From Hydrogenophaga intermedia (GTDB lineage Bacteria; Pseudomonadota; Gammaproteobacteria; Burkholderiales; Burkholderiaceae_C), in assembly GCF_023715105.1 (NCBI RefSeq), contig NZ_JAMBNO010000007.1, positions 141,587 through 205,586 on the forward strand: a stretch of 64,000 bases of DNA, in the 5' to 3' direction. A model generated the notes under the pieces. The model worked only from the letters and a program-made list of their open reading frames with translations. It ran no database searches and was not told where the DNA came from. Positions 54,421 to 62,844 of this stretch are shown here, piece after piece. How positions within the stretch are numbered: position 1 is the stretch's first letter; every line of letters begins with the position of its first letter. The position numbers were made by a program, and so were the translations under genes.

Positions 54421-54443
54421 GCCTGCGCGTTCATCCGCGAGGC

Positions 54444-54479
54444 AAGGCCCCCGGTCGACAGACCGGGGGCCTTTGTTTT
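54444..54479 (+). terminator. Rho-independent terminator of rpoBC
   Basis: AAGGCCCCCGGTC (54444-54456) and GACCGGGGGCCTT (54461-54473) form a perfect 13-bp stem with the loop GACA, followed by TGTTTTG. The clearest intrinsic terminator in the window. Confidence 0.93.
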
Positions 54480-54497
54480 GGCGCCACCCCTTCGGGC

Positions 54498-54503
54498 TAT
54501 ATT
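54498..54503 (+). promoter_or_regulatory. -10-like element of lemA
   Basis: TATATT, 41 bases before the lemA ATG, with TTTTGG (54476-54481) at 16-base spacing as a weak -35 that overlaps the rpoC terminator tail. It would start the lemA-M48-rsmB transcript. Confidence 0.45.
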
Positions 54504-54543
54504 GCCCGCGCGCCGTGGGCGCATCGAACGAGGAGCGAGAGTG

Positions 54544-55137
54544 ATGAGCATCGTGCAATGGGGATTGCTGCTGCTGGCCCTGGTGGTCTTCTTCTGGGCC
54601 GTCGGGGCCTACAACCGGCTGGTGCGCCTGCGCAACGCGGTCGCCAACGCGTTTGCGCAGATCGACGTGCAACTCAAGCGCCGGCACGACCTGATTCCCA
54701 ATCTTGTCGAAGTGGCGCGCAAGTACCTGCAGCACGAGGCGCAAACGCTGGAGGCCGTGATCGCTGCCCGCAACCACGCCCGCAGCGCCGAGCAGGCGGC
54801 GGTCACCGGGCCGCTCAGCGCCGCGCTGGTGGCCTCGCTGTCGGGTGCCGAACAAGCGCTGGGCGGCGCCTTGGGCAAGCTCATGGCCGTGGTGGAGGAC
54901 TACCCCGAACTCAAGGCCGACGAGACCATGCGCGAGCTGAGCGAAGAGCTGTCCAGCACCGAGAACCGCCTCGGCTTTGCGCGCCAGGCCTTCAACGACC
55001 AGGTGCTGGAGTTCAACGACGCGGCGCAGGAGTTTCCGGCGCTCGTCATTGCGCGCCTGTTCGGCTTTGCGCCGCAGGCCATGCTGGAGGCCACCACCAG
55101 CGAGGCCGAGCGCGCCCCGGTGAAGGTCCAGTTCTGA
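54544..55137 (+). CDS. LemA family protein
   Basis: A 197-residue protein with one N-terminal membrane span (about residues 4-24, QWGLLLLALVVFFWAVGAYN) and the helical LemA domain (LRNAVANAFAQIDVQLKRRHDLIPNLVEVARKYLQHE, ENRLGFARQAFNDQVLEFN). LemA proteins are often paired with HtpX/M48 proteases, as here (the M48 gene starts 10 bases later), and are thought to assist membrane protein quality control; the exact role is unclear. Ribosome site AGGAGCGAGAGTG. Confidence 0.92.
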   Translation: MSIVQWGLLLLALVVFFWAVGAYNRLVRLRNAVANAFAQIDVQLKRRHDLIPNLVEVARKYLQHEAQTLEAVIAARNHARSAEQAAVTGPLSAALVASLSGAEQALGGALGKLMAVVEDYPELKADETMRELSEELSSTENRLGFARQAFNDQVLEFNDAAQEFPALVIARLFGFAPQAMLEATTSEAERAPVKVQF

Positions 55138-55147
55138 GCCGGGCGCG

Positions 55148-56167
55148 ATGCGCTTCTTTGAATCGCAGCGCGAAGCGCGCGCCCGCACCGCTCGCCTGCT
55201 GCTGGCCTTTGCGCTCACGGTCGCATTGCTCGTGCTGGCGGTCAATGCCGCGCTCGCGCTCGCCTGGTATCTCAGCTGGGGCCTCTGGTTTCCCGGGCCA
55301 CTCACGTTTCCGCGCCACTTCTGGGCCGTCAACACCGGCGTCACCTTGCTCTTTGTGCTCGGCGGCTGGTGGGTCGAGACCTCGAGCCTCGCCCACGAGG
55401 GCGGGGCGCGGCTGGCCGAACGGCTGGGCGCGCGGCCCGCGCAGCCCTCGGGTCGCCCCGAGGAGCGGCGCTTCGTGAACATCGTCGACGAACTCGCCAT
55501 CGCCGCCGGCCTGCCGCGCCCGGCCGCCATGGTGCTGGCGCGCGAGGAGGCCATCAACGCCTTCGCCGCCGGCTGGCAACCCGAACAAGCGGCCGTGGCC
55601 GTCACGCGCGGCGCGCTCGAACACCTCACGCGCGAGGAGCTGCAAGGCATGGTCGCGCACGAGCTTGGCCACATCGGCGAGGGCGACACCCGCCTGAACC
55701 TGCGCCTGGCCGGCATGGTGTTCGGGCTGGAGTGCGTGTACCGCCTGGGTCAGCGCCTGTGGCAGCCGGGCGAGCGGGGCCATCACGTCTGGGCCATCGC
55801 CGGGCTGTTGCTGATGACCGCGGGCTGGCTGGGTTGGCTCGCGGGCCACGCCTTGCAGGCGGCGGTGTCGCGCCAGCGCGAGTACCTGGCCGACGCGCGC
55901 GCCGTGCAATGGACGCGCAGCCGAGACGGCCTGGGCGGCGTGCTGCGCAAGGTGATGGCACAGCGCGAGGCTCACGTGGCCGCGCGCGCCGTCGGCTCGC
56001 CGCTGCAGCACCTGCTGCTGGTGGGCAACGAGCCCGGCCAGCTCGCCCATTGGCTCGACGCGCACCCGCCGCTGGCCGAGCGCGTGCGCCGCATCTATGG
56101 CCGGCCCATGGGCCCACTACCCCTGCCCCAGGCCACGCTTGGCGACCCAACGGTGACGCATTCATGA
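55148..56167 (+). CDS. M48-family membrane zinc metalloprotease (HtpX-like)
   Basis: A 339-residue inner-membrane peptidase. Two N-terminal spans (about 18-45, 58-78), zinc motif HELGH at residues 171-175 in GMVAHELGHIGEGDTRL, then two more spans (about 215-245) and the third zinc ligand in SRQREYLADARAVQWTR. Likely cleaves misfolded or damaged membrane proteins. Coupled to lemA upstream (10 bases) and overlapping rsmB downstream (ATGA). Confidence 0.9.
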   Translation: MRFFESQREARARTARLLLAFALTVALLVLAVNAALALAWYLSWGLWFPGPLTFPRHFWAVNTGVTLLFVLGGWWVETSSLAHEGGARLAERLGARPAQPSGRPEERRFVNIVDELAIAAGLPRPAAMVLAREEAINAFAAGWQPEQAAVAVTRGALEHLTREELQGMVAHELGHIGEGDTRLNLRLAGMVFGLECVYRLGQRLWQPGERGHHVWAIAGLLLMTAGWLGWLAGHALQAAVSRQREYLADARAVQWTRSRDGLGGVLRKVMAQREAHVAARAVGSPLQHLLLVGNEPGQLAHWLDAHPPLAERVRRIYGRPMGPLPLPQATLGDPTVTHS

Positions 56168-57531
56168 GCGCCACCGGGCATGGCATGGAGGCAAGCCGGG
56201 TGAGTACCGCCCACGCCCCCGCGCTCGCCGCGCAACTCGCCCACGTGGCGCGCGCCGTGCTGGCCGTGCGCCAGGGCCGTTCGCTGGGTGATGCGCTGGC
56301 GGCGGTGCCCGCGCCCCTGCGCGCCGGCGTGCAGGCGCTGGCCTTTCAGGCCCTGCGCCAGCTGGGCACCACCGAAGCCCTGGTGGCTCGCCTCGCCGAC
56401 CGCGCACCCCCGCCGCCGCTGCGCGCCCTGATGTGCGCGGCGCTGGCCTTGCTGGTCGCGCCCGACACCCCAGGGGCGAGCTACCCCGCACACACCGTGG
56501 TCGACCAGGCCGTGCGCGTGGCGCGCGACGACCCGCGCTGGCAGCGCCAGGCCGGCTTCCTCAACGCCTGCCTGCGCCGCTACCTGCGCGAGGCCGAGAC
56601 CTTGCACGCCCAGATCGCCCAGGACCCGGTGGCGCAATGGAACCACCCGCGTTGGTGGATCGATCGCCTGCGGCGCGAGCAACCCGAACACTGGCAGGCG
56701 ATCCTGCGCGCCAACAACCGCCCCGGGCCGATGACGCTGCGCGTCAACCGCCGCCGCGCCACGCGCGAGGCGGTGGCAGCCGCTCTGGCGCAACAGGGCG
56801 TCGACAGCCGCGCCGTGGGCGATGACGGCCTCGAGCTCGCGCGCGCCCTGCCGGTGGAGCAACTGCCCGGTTTTGCCGACGGCTGGTGCTCGGTGCAGGA
56901 CGAGGCCGCACAGCTGGCGGCGCCGCTGCTGCTGCAAGCCGGCTTCGATGGTGTGCGCCCACGCCTGCTCGACGCCTGCGCCGCGCCCGGTGGCAAGACC
57001 GCGCACCTGCTCGAACGTGCCGACGCCGACCTGCTGGCGCTGGACGTCGATGCGCAGCGCTGCGAGCGCGTGAGCGACAACCTCCAGCGCCTGGGCCTGC
57101 ACGCCGAGGTGCGCTGTGCCGATGCCGCACACCCCGACACCTGGTGGGACGGACGGCTATTCGATGCCATCCTGCTCGACGCGCCCTGCACTGCATCGGG
57201 CATCGTGCGCCGCCACCCCGACGTGCGCTGGCTGCGCCGCGACAGCGACGTCGCCGCGCTGGCGCAGACCCAGCGCACGCTGCTCGACGCCCTGTGGCCG
57301 CTGCTGCGCCCGGGCGGCCGGCTGGTCTACGCCACCTGCTCCGTGTTCCGTGCCGAGGGCAGCGAACAGGCGCAAGCGTTCCTTCAGCGCCACACCGATG
57401 CCCGGCCAGCCCCTGCGCCGGGCCACCTGTTCCCGGGTCTCCCGGATACCGAGGGGGAGTTCAACGACAATCGTTCGGGTGGACCGGACGGCTTCTTCTA
57501 CGCGTGCTTTGACAAGGCCCGCCCCCGCTGA
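56164..57531 (+). CDS. rsmB: 16S rRNA (cytosine-967-C5)-methyltransferase
   Basis: A 455-residue m5C methyltransferase: NusB-like N-terminal RNA-binding domain (about 25-150, AARVLAVRQGRSLGDAL-type helices and FLNACLRRYL), then the SAM domain with DACAAPGGKTAHLLE, the acid-base cysteine Cys342 in DAPCTASGIVRRHPDVRW and the nucleophile Cys392 in YATCSVF. Overlaps the M48 stop by 4 bases. The next gene begins inside its 3' end. Slightly longer than E. coli RsmB (429). Confidence 0.94.
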   Translation: MSATGHGMEASRVSTAHAPALAAQLAHVARAVLAVRQGRSLGDALAAVPAPLRAGVQALAFQALRQLGTTEALVARLADRAPPPPLRALMCAALALLVAPDTPGASYPAHTVVDQAVRVARDDPRWQRQAGFLNACLRRYLREAETLHAQIAQDPVAQWNHPRWWIDRLRREQPEHWQAILRANNRPGPMTLRVNRRRATREAVAAALAQQGVDSRAVGDDGLELARALPVEQLPGFADGWCSVQDEAAQLAAPLLLQAGFDGVRPRLLDACAAPGGKTAHLLERADADLLALDVDAQRCERVSDNLQRLGLHAEVRCADAAHPDTWWDGRLFDAILLDAPCTASGIVRRHPDVRWLRRDSDVAALAQTQRTLLDALWPLLRPGGRLVYATCSVFRAEGSEQAQAFLQRHTDARPAPAPGHLFPGLPDTEGEFNDNRSGGPDGFFYACFDKARPR

Positions 57532-58234
57532 GCAGGCCCGCCCGGGCCGCCGGGGCTGGGCGCGTGCGCTGCGTGTTGCGTTGCTTGGCCTCTTGCTGAG
57601 CCCGCTGCTGTCCTGGGCGCAGCCGCCCGAGTTGCGGCAGTTCCTGCTGCAGCGCACGCCCGAGGCGCTCTACCTCAATGCCCGCCTGGCTCTCACGCCC
57701 CACGGTGCCGTGCAGGACGCGCTCGTCAAGGGCGTGCCGCTCTACTTCGTGTGGGAAGCCAGCGTCTACCGGGAACGCTGGTACTGGACCGACAAGCGCG
57801 TGACCACGCAGCGCCGCGTGCTGCGCCTGGCCTACCAGCCGCTGACCCGCCTGTGGCGCGTGAGTGTGTCCACCGACGGCGCAGGCGCCTCCGGTGGCGC
57901 CGGGCTGCAGTACGCCTTGCACCAGAACCACGACACGCTGGAAGAAGCCCTTGCCGGCGTCGGGCATGTGGCCCGCTGGCGCCTGGCCGATGCGCGCCAG
58001 CTCGACGGTGGCGATGAGCACTACGTGGTGTTCGATTTCCGCCTCGACCTCACCCTGCTGCCACGGCCGTTCCAGATCGGCCTCGGCTCCCAGGCCGAAT
58101 GGACCATGGCGCTCGAGCAGGAAATGCGCGTGCCCAATGCGGCCACGCCCGAACCGCCCGTGGAAGCCCGCGCAGGCGCCGAGCCGCGCGCACCCGAAAC
58201 CGGCGCAGACGCCGCCGAACCCCCGGGGCGTTGA
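57509..58234 (+). CDS. DUF4390 domain protein, exported
   Basis: A 241-residue protein with a basic N-terminus and a signal-like hydrophobic segment (RVALLGLLLSPLLSWAQ, about residues 25-40), then a beta-rich DUF4390 domain (LRQFLLQRTPEALYLNARLALTPHGAVQDAL, GVPLYFVWEASVYRERWYW). The start is inferred as TTG 57509, inside rsmB; no better start precedes the signal segment. It sits between rsmB and the NtrY-like kinase, the fixed betaproteobacterial arrangement, and its stop overlaps the kinase start. A periplasmic partner or sensor accessory for that kinase is possible but unproven. Confidence 0.82.
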   Translation: MTRPAPAEQARPGRRGWARALRVALLGLLLSPLLSWAQPPELRQFLLQRTPEALYLNARLALTPHGAVQDALVKGVPLYFVWEASVYRERWYWTDKRVTTQRRVLRLAYQPLTRLWRVSVSTDGAGASGGAGLQYALHQNHDTLEEALAGVGHVARWRLADARQLDGGDEHYVVFDFRLDLTLLPRPFQIGLGSQAEWTMALEQEMRVPNAATPEPPVEARAGAEPRAPETGADAAEPPGR

Positions 58235-60492
58235 CCCCGCCGCTGCGCGTGAACCCCTTGCAACCGCATTCGCCCAAGCCCGCCGCCGTGCGCTGGGCGG
58301 TGGTGGCCGGCCTCATCTTCATGACCGGCCTGGGCATGGTGCTGCTGTTCCTGCTCACCCTGGCCACGCGCAACAATGAGTTCTACGAACGCAACTTCGC
58401 GCTGCTGGTCTCCATCAACGTGGCGGCGGCTGCCGGGCTGGGCCTCGTCATTCTGTGGCTGGGCGTGCGCCTGGCGCTGCGCCTCAAGCGGGGCAAGTTC
58501 GGCAGCCGTTTGCTGGTCAAGCTCGCGGCCATCATCGGGCTGGTCGGCATCCTGCCTGGGCTGCTCATCTACACCGTGTCCTACCAGTTCGTGGCGCGCT
58601 CCATCGAAAGCTGGTTCGACGTGCGGGTGGAGACCGCGCTCACCGCCGGCCTGAACCTGGGGCGCACCACGCTCGACACCCTGACCGCCGACGCCGCCAG
58701 CAAGACGCGCATTGCCGCCGACGGCCTTTCCCGGCTGAGCAACAACAGCGCGGTGTTCGCGCTCGATCGCGTGCGCGAGCAGCTCAACGCGAGTGACGTC
58801 GTGCTCTTCAGCGGTTCGGGTCAGGCGCTGGGCAGTGCGGGCAGCTCGCGCTTCGACATCGCGCCCGAGCGGCCCGACCCGGCCACGCTGCGCAACGTGC
58901 GCGTCAACCGCGTGCTGGCGCAGATCGAAGGGCTGGAGGACGGCGACAGCGGCTCGCTGCAGGCCGCGCTGGCCGCCAGCCAGGCGCGCGTGAAGGTGCT
59001 GGCGCTGGTGAACGCGCCGAGCTTCTCGTTCGACACCGAGGCGCGCTACCTGCAGGTCATCGTGCCATTGCCTTCGACGCTGATCGTCGACGCGCTGGCG
59101 GTGCAAGCCGCCAACCGCGAATACCAGGAACGTGCCCTGGCGCGCGACGGCCTGCGCAGCATGTACATCGGCACGCTCACGCTCGCGCTGTTCCTGGCCG
59201 TGTTCGGCGCCGTTCTGCTGGCCGTGCTGCTGGGCAACCAGCTCATCCGCCCGCTCATCGTGCTGGCCGAGGGCATGCGCGAGGTGGCGGCGGGCAACCT
59301 CACGCCCAAGGCGGCGTTGCCCGCCAGGGACGAGCTCTCGGGCCTCACGCGCACCTTCGCCCACATGACGCAGGATCTGGCCGACGCGCGCGAGGCCGTG
59401 CAGACCAGCATGACCCAGGTGGACGCCGCGCGCGAGAACCTGCAGACCATTCTGGACAACCTCACCGCCGGCGTTGTGGTGTTCGACGAGCACAACCGGC
59501 TCGTCAGCGCCAACCCGGGGGCTGCACGCATCCTGCACGCGCCGCTCAACGTGCACCTGGGCGAGCCCATCACCGAAGTGCCCGGGCTCGAGGCGCTGGC
59601 CGGCGGGGTGCTGCAACAGTTCGACCGCTTCCTGGCCGAGGAGACGCCGCACGAAGGCGGCTACTGGCTGCAATCGTTCGAACTCAGCGCCGACGGCCAG
59701 TCGCCCTTCGACCAGACCATCACCCTCATCGCGCGCGGCGCGCTGCTGCCGCACAACGAGCGCCTGCTCGTGTTCGACGACGTTACCGAGGTGGTGTCGG
59801 CGCAGCGCGCCAAGGCCTGGGGCGAGGTCGCGCGCCGCCTCGCGCACGAGATCAAGAACCCGCTCACGCCCATCCAGCTCTCGGCCGAGCGCCTGGCCAT
59901 GAAGCTCGACGGCAAGCTGCAACCCACCGAACAGGCGCTGCTCACCAAGTCCGTGCGCACCATCGGCGACCAGGTCGACGCCATGAAGCGCCTCGTCAAC
60001 GAGTTCCGCGACTACGCGCGCCTGCCCGCCGCCCAGCTCACGCCGGTTGACCTCAACGCCGCCGTGCGCGACACCCTCGTGCTCTACGAGCACGCGGCGA
60101 CGCCGGTGCGCTGCGAGCTGGCCGACGACCTGCCCAAGGTGCGCGCCGACGCCCAGCAGCTGCGCCAGCTCATCCACAACCTGGTGCAGAACGCGCAAGA
60201 CGCCATGGCCGGCCAGCCCGGCGCCGAGGTGCTGCTGCGCACCCGCCGCTCCGACAGCGGGCAGTGGGTGCGCCTGGTCGTCATCGACAGCGGGCCCGGC
60301 TTTGCCGAGAACATCCTCAAGCGCGCCTTCGAGCCCTACGTCACCACCAAGGCCAAAGGCACCGGCCTGGGCCTGGCGGTGGTCAAGAAAATCATGGACG
60401 AGCACGGCGGCCGCGTCGATCTCACCAATCGGATGACGGAAGGGCGCGTCATCGGCGCGCAAGTGTCGCTATCATTCGCAGTTGCAAATTGA
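58231..60492 (+). CDS. NtrY-like membrane sensor histidine kinase
   Basis: A 753-residue sensor kinase. Two membrane spans near the N-terminus (about 22-42 and 55-75), another near 98-118, a large periplasmic-like sensory part (about 120-305), another span with HAMP (about 308-385), a PAS domain (about 400-510), then the kinase core: phosphoacceptor His539 in LAHEIKNPLTPIQLSAERL, N box VQNAQDAM, G boxes GPGFAENILKRAFEPYVTTKAKGTGLGLAVV. The start is TTG at 58231 overlapping the DUF4390 stop; GTG at 58249 is the alternative. Its regulator follows 27 bases later. NtrY-type kinases respond to nitrogen or redox state. Confidence 0.9.
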   Translation: MTPPLRVNPLQPHSPKPAAVRWAVVAGLIFMTGLGMVLLFLLTLATRNNEFYERNFALLVSINVAAAAGLGLVILWLGVRLALRLKRGKFGSRLLVKLAAIIGLVGILPGLLIYTVSYQFVARSIESWFDVRVETALTAGLNLGRTTLDTLTADAASKTRIAADGLSRLSNNSAVFALDRVREQLNASDVVLFSGSGQALGSAGSSRFDIAPERPDPATLRNVRVNRVLAQIEGLEDGDSGSLQAALAASQARVKVLALVNAPSFSFDTEARYLQVIVPLPSTLIVDALAVQAANREYQERALARDGLRSMYIGTLTLALFLAVFGAVLLAVLLGNQLIRPLIVLAEGMREVAAGNLTPKAALPARDELSGLTRTFAHMTQDLADAREAVQTSMTQVDAARENLQTILDNLTAGVVVFDEHNRLVSANPGAARILHAPLNVHLGEPITEVPGLEALAGGVLQQFDRFLAEETPHEGGYWLQSFELSADGQSPFDQTITLIARGALLPHNERLLVFDDVTEVVSAQRAKAWGEVARRLAHEIKNPLTPIQLSAERLAMKLDGKLQPTEQALLTKSVRTIGDQVDAMKRLVNEFRDYARLPAAQLTPVDLNAAVRDTLVLYEHAATPVRCELADDLPKVRADAQQLRQLIHNLVQNAQDAMAGQPGAEVLLRTRRSDSGQWVRLVVIDSGPGFAENILKRAFEPYVTTKAKGTGLGLAVVKKIMDEHGGRVDLTNRMTEGRVIGAQVSLSFAVAN

Positions 60493-60519
60493 CAACAAGC
60501 ACCGAGGGACTCCGCACGC

Positions 60520-61239
60520 ATGGCAACGATTCTGGTGGTTGACGACGAACTCGGCATTCGGGACCTGCTGTCCGAAATCCTCAACGACGAAGGCCACACC
60601 GTCGAGCTCGCGGAAAACGCGGCCCAGGCGCGCAGCGTGCGCCAGCAACTGCGGCCCGATCTCGTGCTGCTCGACATCTGGATGCCCGACACCGACGGCG
60701 TCACGCTGCTCAAGGAGTGGTCGAGCACCGGGCAACTCACCATGCCGGTGATCATGATGAGCGGCCACGCCACCATCGACACCGCCGTCGAAGCCACGCG
60801 CATCGGCGCCAGCGCCTTCCTCGAAAAGCCCATCACCCTGCAAAAGCTGCTCAAGGCGGTCGACCAGGGCCTGAACAAGGCGTCCACCAAGGCCGAGCCC
60901 CTGCTCATGCCCGCCCGGGTGGGCAGCAGCATGGAATTCACGGTCGAAGAGGCCATGACCACGCATCAGGTCGCCAACGGCGTCTCGCACGTCAACGGCA
61001 ACGGTCTGCCCACCATGTCGCTGGGGCCCCAGCCGCAGCAGACCTTCAACCTCGACAGCCCGCTGCGCGAAGCGCGCGACGAATTCGAGAAGGCCTACTT
61101 CGAATACCACCTCGCCAAGGAGGCCGGCTCCATGACCCGCGTGGCCGAGAAGACCGGCCTCGAACGCACCCACCTCTACCGCAAGCTCAAGCAGCTCGGC
61201 GTCGACCTCGCTCGCGCCAAACGCGGCCAGTTCGGCTGA
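60520..61239 (+). CDS. NtrX-like response regulator without AAA+ domain
   Basis: A 239-residue regulator: receiver domain (about 1-118) with acidic pocket Asp8-Asp9 and phosphoacceptor Asp52 (LVLLDIWMPDTDG), Lys in FLEKPI, then a low-complexity linker (about 125-180) and a C-terminal Fis-type helix-turn-helix (SMTRVAEKTGLERTHLYRKLKQLGVD). The sigma-54 AAA+ domain that canonical NtrX (about 450 residues) has between these is missing; it is not a frameshift, since the linker reads through smoothly. It therefore probably acts on sigma-70-type promoters. Ends 41 bases before tRNA-Phe. Confidence 0.9.
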   Translation: MATILVVDDELGIRDLLSEILNDEGHTVELAENAAQARSVRQQLRPDLVLLDIWMPDTDGVTLLKEWSSTGQLTMPVIMMSGHATIDTAVEATRIGASAFLEKPITLQKLLKAVDQGLNKASTKAEPLLMPARVGSSMEFTVEEAMTTHQVANGVSHVNGNGLPTMSLGPQPQQTFNLDSPLREARDEFEKAYFEYHLAKEAGSMTRVAEKTGLERTHLYRKLKQLGVDLARAKRGQFG

Positions 61240-61260
61240 AGTCGGGCCCTGGCAAGCTGC

Positions 61261-61266
61261 TATACT
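61261..61266 (+). promoter_or_regulatory. -10-like element of tRNA-Phe
   Basis: TATACT, 14 bases before the tRNA-Phe gene. Confidence 0.5.
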
Positions 61267-61280
61267 CGTCGTCTTTCCAA

Positions 61281-61356
61281 GGCCCGGTAGCTCAGTTGGT
61301 AGAGCAGCGGATTGAAAATCCGCGTGTCGGTGGTTCGATTCCGCCCCAGGCCACCA
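61281..61356 (+). tRNA. trnF: tRNA-Phe (anticodon GAA) with an acceptor mismatch
   Basis: 76 bases, CCA encoded. Anticodon loop ATTGAAAATC (GAA), T-arm GGTGG-TTCGATT-CCGCC. The 5' acceptor strand GGCCCGG faces CCAGGCC, giving a C5-A68 mismatch where C-G would be expected (CCGGGCC). The mismatch lies in the 3' part that integrases typically rewrite, next to island genes and an integrase remnant. It should still be a functional tRNA. Confidence 0.93.
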
Positions 61357-61362
61357 GATTGC

Positions 61363-61399
61363 AAGCGCCCCAGCGCCCGTTCAGGGTTCTGGGGCGTTT
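61363..61399 (+). terminator. hairpin terminator after tRNA-Phe
   Basis: CGCCCCAG (61366-61373) and CTGGGGCG (61389-61396), extended by flanking AAG/TTT pairing, then TTTC. Probably ends the tRNA-Phe transcript before the island genes. Confidence 0.65.
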
Positions 61400-61495
61400 C
61401 TACTATTTCGACCTTACTTCTACAAAAACTGTATGCTTGTGAGCTGGTCCGATATCAGTTCGGCGCTGACTGTCTGAAGCGCTTGGATCAGCCGG

Positions 61496-61501
61496 TATAG
61501 T
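61496..61501 (+). promoter_or_regulatory. -10-like element of the island cassette
   Basis: TATAGT, 39 bases before the TIGR04255-like start. The -35 is not clear. The surrounding 61357-61539 gap carries no other credible feature besides the tRNA-Phe terminator. Confidence 0.4.
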
Positions 61502-61539
61502 GCGGCTCGGTTGTTCGAGTAGCAGAACAGAGGAGCGAG

Positions 61540-62337
61540 ATGCGAAGCAGCGGGCGTGCGGCAGTGAAGTTTGATCGTCCTCCGGTTATCGAAGTCGTCT
61601 GCGGCGTCAGCTTCTCCATACCGAAACCGATCAAGACCGCCCACATTGGCTTGTATTGGTCGAAGGTTTCAGACGACTTCCCGCGCTGTGAAGACGCTGC
61701 GCCGATTGCATTGGTCATAGAAGGCCAAGGCGTGCCTGACTCAGCCGATCTCAACCTCCAGGTCGAGCCCGTGGACTTACCACCGCTCCGACGAACATGG
61801 CTGGTAAGCGAACCTGGAACGCATCTGATCCAACTTCAAGAGGACCGATTTCTATACAACTGGAAGCGGGACAGCACTGAAGCAACCTATCCTAGCTACC
61901 CGAACGTGATCGCTGAGTTCCGCCGTCAGTGGGCTCGATACCGTGAGTTTCTTTGCAAGGAAGTGGCCGAGCCTACCCTCACTCAGTTGGAGATGACCTA
62001 CTGGAATTTCTGGGAAGGTGGTCCTGAGTACCTTCGAGATTTAACTTGGCAGGAACCAAAAAGTAGGTTCCTCCCTGCAGCGGACGCCATAAATTTCCGC
62101 AGCTTGTACAGCCTGCCCGATGGTGCTGGGCGTATGCATGTGGTCGCTTCAACGGCACGTCATGCGAAATCAGGTAAGAAGGGCATGCGTTTTGAACTAA
62201 CAGCTCGGGGAGCCCCCAAGGATTTGAGTCAAAGCGGCATTGATAGTTGGTTCGATTTGGCCCATGAGTGGATCACTCAGGGCTTTGCGGACTTGATTAC
62301 TGATGAAGCTAGTCAGTTGTGGGGGAGGACTGCATAG
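61540..62337 (+). CDS. TIGR04255-like protein, function unknown
   Basis: A 265-residue protein. The N-terminal KFDRPPVIEVVCGVSFS block (residues 10-26) is the recognisable mark of the sporadically distributed TIGR04255 family; the rest (LVSEPGTHLIQLQEDRFLYNWKRDS, YREFLCKEVAEPTLTQLEMTYWNFW) fits its soluble mixed fold and central 'I-Q-L-Q-x-x-x-F-x-x-N-W' motif. No membrane span or signal. ATG after GAGGAGCGAG. Base composition is visibly lower in GC than the rest of the window, with codons such as ATA and TTA, so it is probably transferred. Its stop overlaps the next gene by one base, so the two are likely a functional pair. No function is known. Confidence 0.72.
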   Translation: MRSSGRAAVKFDRPPVIEVVCGVSFSIPKPIKTAHIGLYWSKVSDDFPRCEDAAPIALVIEGQGVPDSADLNLQVEPVDLPPLRRTWLVSEPGTHLIQLQEDRFLYNWKRDSTEATYPSYPNVIAEFRRQWARYREFLCKEVAEPTLTQLEMTYWNFWEGGPEYLRDLTWQEPKSRFLPAADAINFRSLYSLPDGAGRMHVVASTARHAKSGKKGMRFELTARGAPKDLSQSGIDSWFDLAHEWITQGFADLITDEASQLWGRTA

Positions 62338-62834
62338 TGGATATTTGTATCGGAAGCAACACTAGCGCTACGGATGATCTTTTCGCAGGCAGCATGTGGG
62401 GGGAACTGCTTGAAATCTCGGCTAGCAAGTTAATGAGGCGTGAGCCTAGGGCCGTGCGCAGAGACTCGAGTGCGCTACCAGGTGTCGCCATTACCCCCGA
62501 GATAGTTGCCGATGAAGCTGATCGAAGGGTCCTTGCATTGGTCCTGAGCCGTTTTGTTGCGGAGGGATACGTGTCAAGAAGTTCAATGCGTGCGGCACAG
62601 GGCTTTATCAATGCGCTGCCACGTGGGCGCACATTGCCTAAATTGGCACCTGATGGCGAAGGTGGGGTAGTGCTTGCATGGGAGGTTCCGAATCGTGGGC
62701 GTACTCTGATAACGATTGCTGACTGGGAAGCGTATGCGGTATCTGATGCCGGTACAAAGCAGGCGCAGTATTTCGACGATATGCCAATTGATGGAATCAT
62801 TCCGGACAGTCTCTTGTCAGTGATTCCTGCCTGA
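62337..62834 (+). CDS. hypothetical protein, 165 residues, partner of the TIGR04255-like protein
   Basis: I do not recognise this protein. With GTG at 62337 (one-base overlap with the upstream stop, GGGGAGG 10 bases before) it has 165 residues: VDICIGSNTSATDDLFAGSM at the start, a mainly helical middle with ITPEIVADEADRRVLALVLSRFV, and a C-terminal segment LAWEVPNRGRTLITIADWEAYAV. A GTG six codons earlier is possible. Low GC and frequent rare codons mark it as foreign. No signal, span or catalytic motif is seen. Its one-base overlap with the TIGR04255-like gene argues for a joint role. Confidence 0.62.
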   Translation: MDICIGSNTSATDDLFAGSMWGELLEISASKLMRREPRAVRRDSSALPGVAITPEIVADEADRRVLALVLSRFVAEGYVSRSSMRAAQGFINALPRGRTLPKLAPDGEGGVVLAWEVPNRGRTLITIADWEAYAVSDAGTKQAQYFDDMPIDGIIPDSLLSVIPA

Positions 62835-62844
62835 TACTTTTTGT

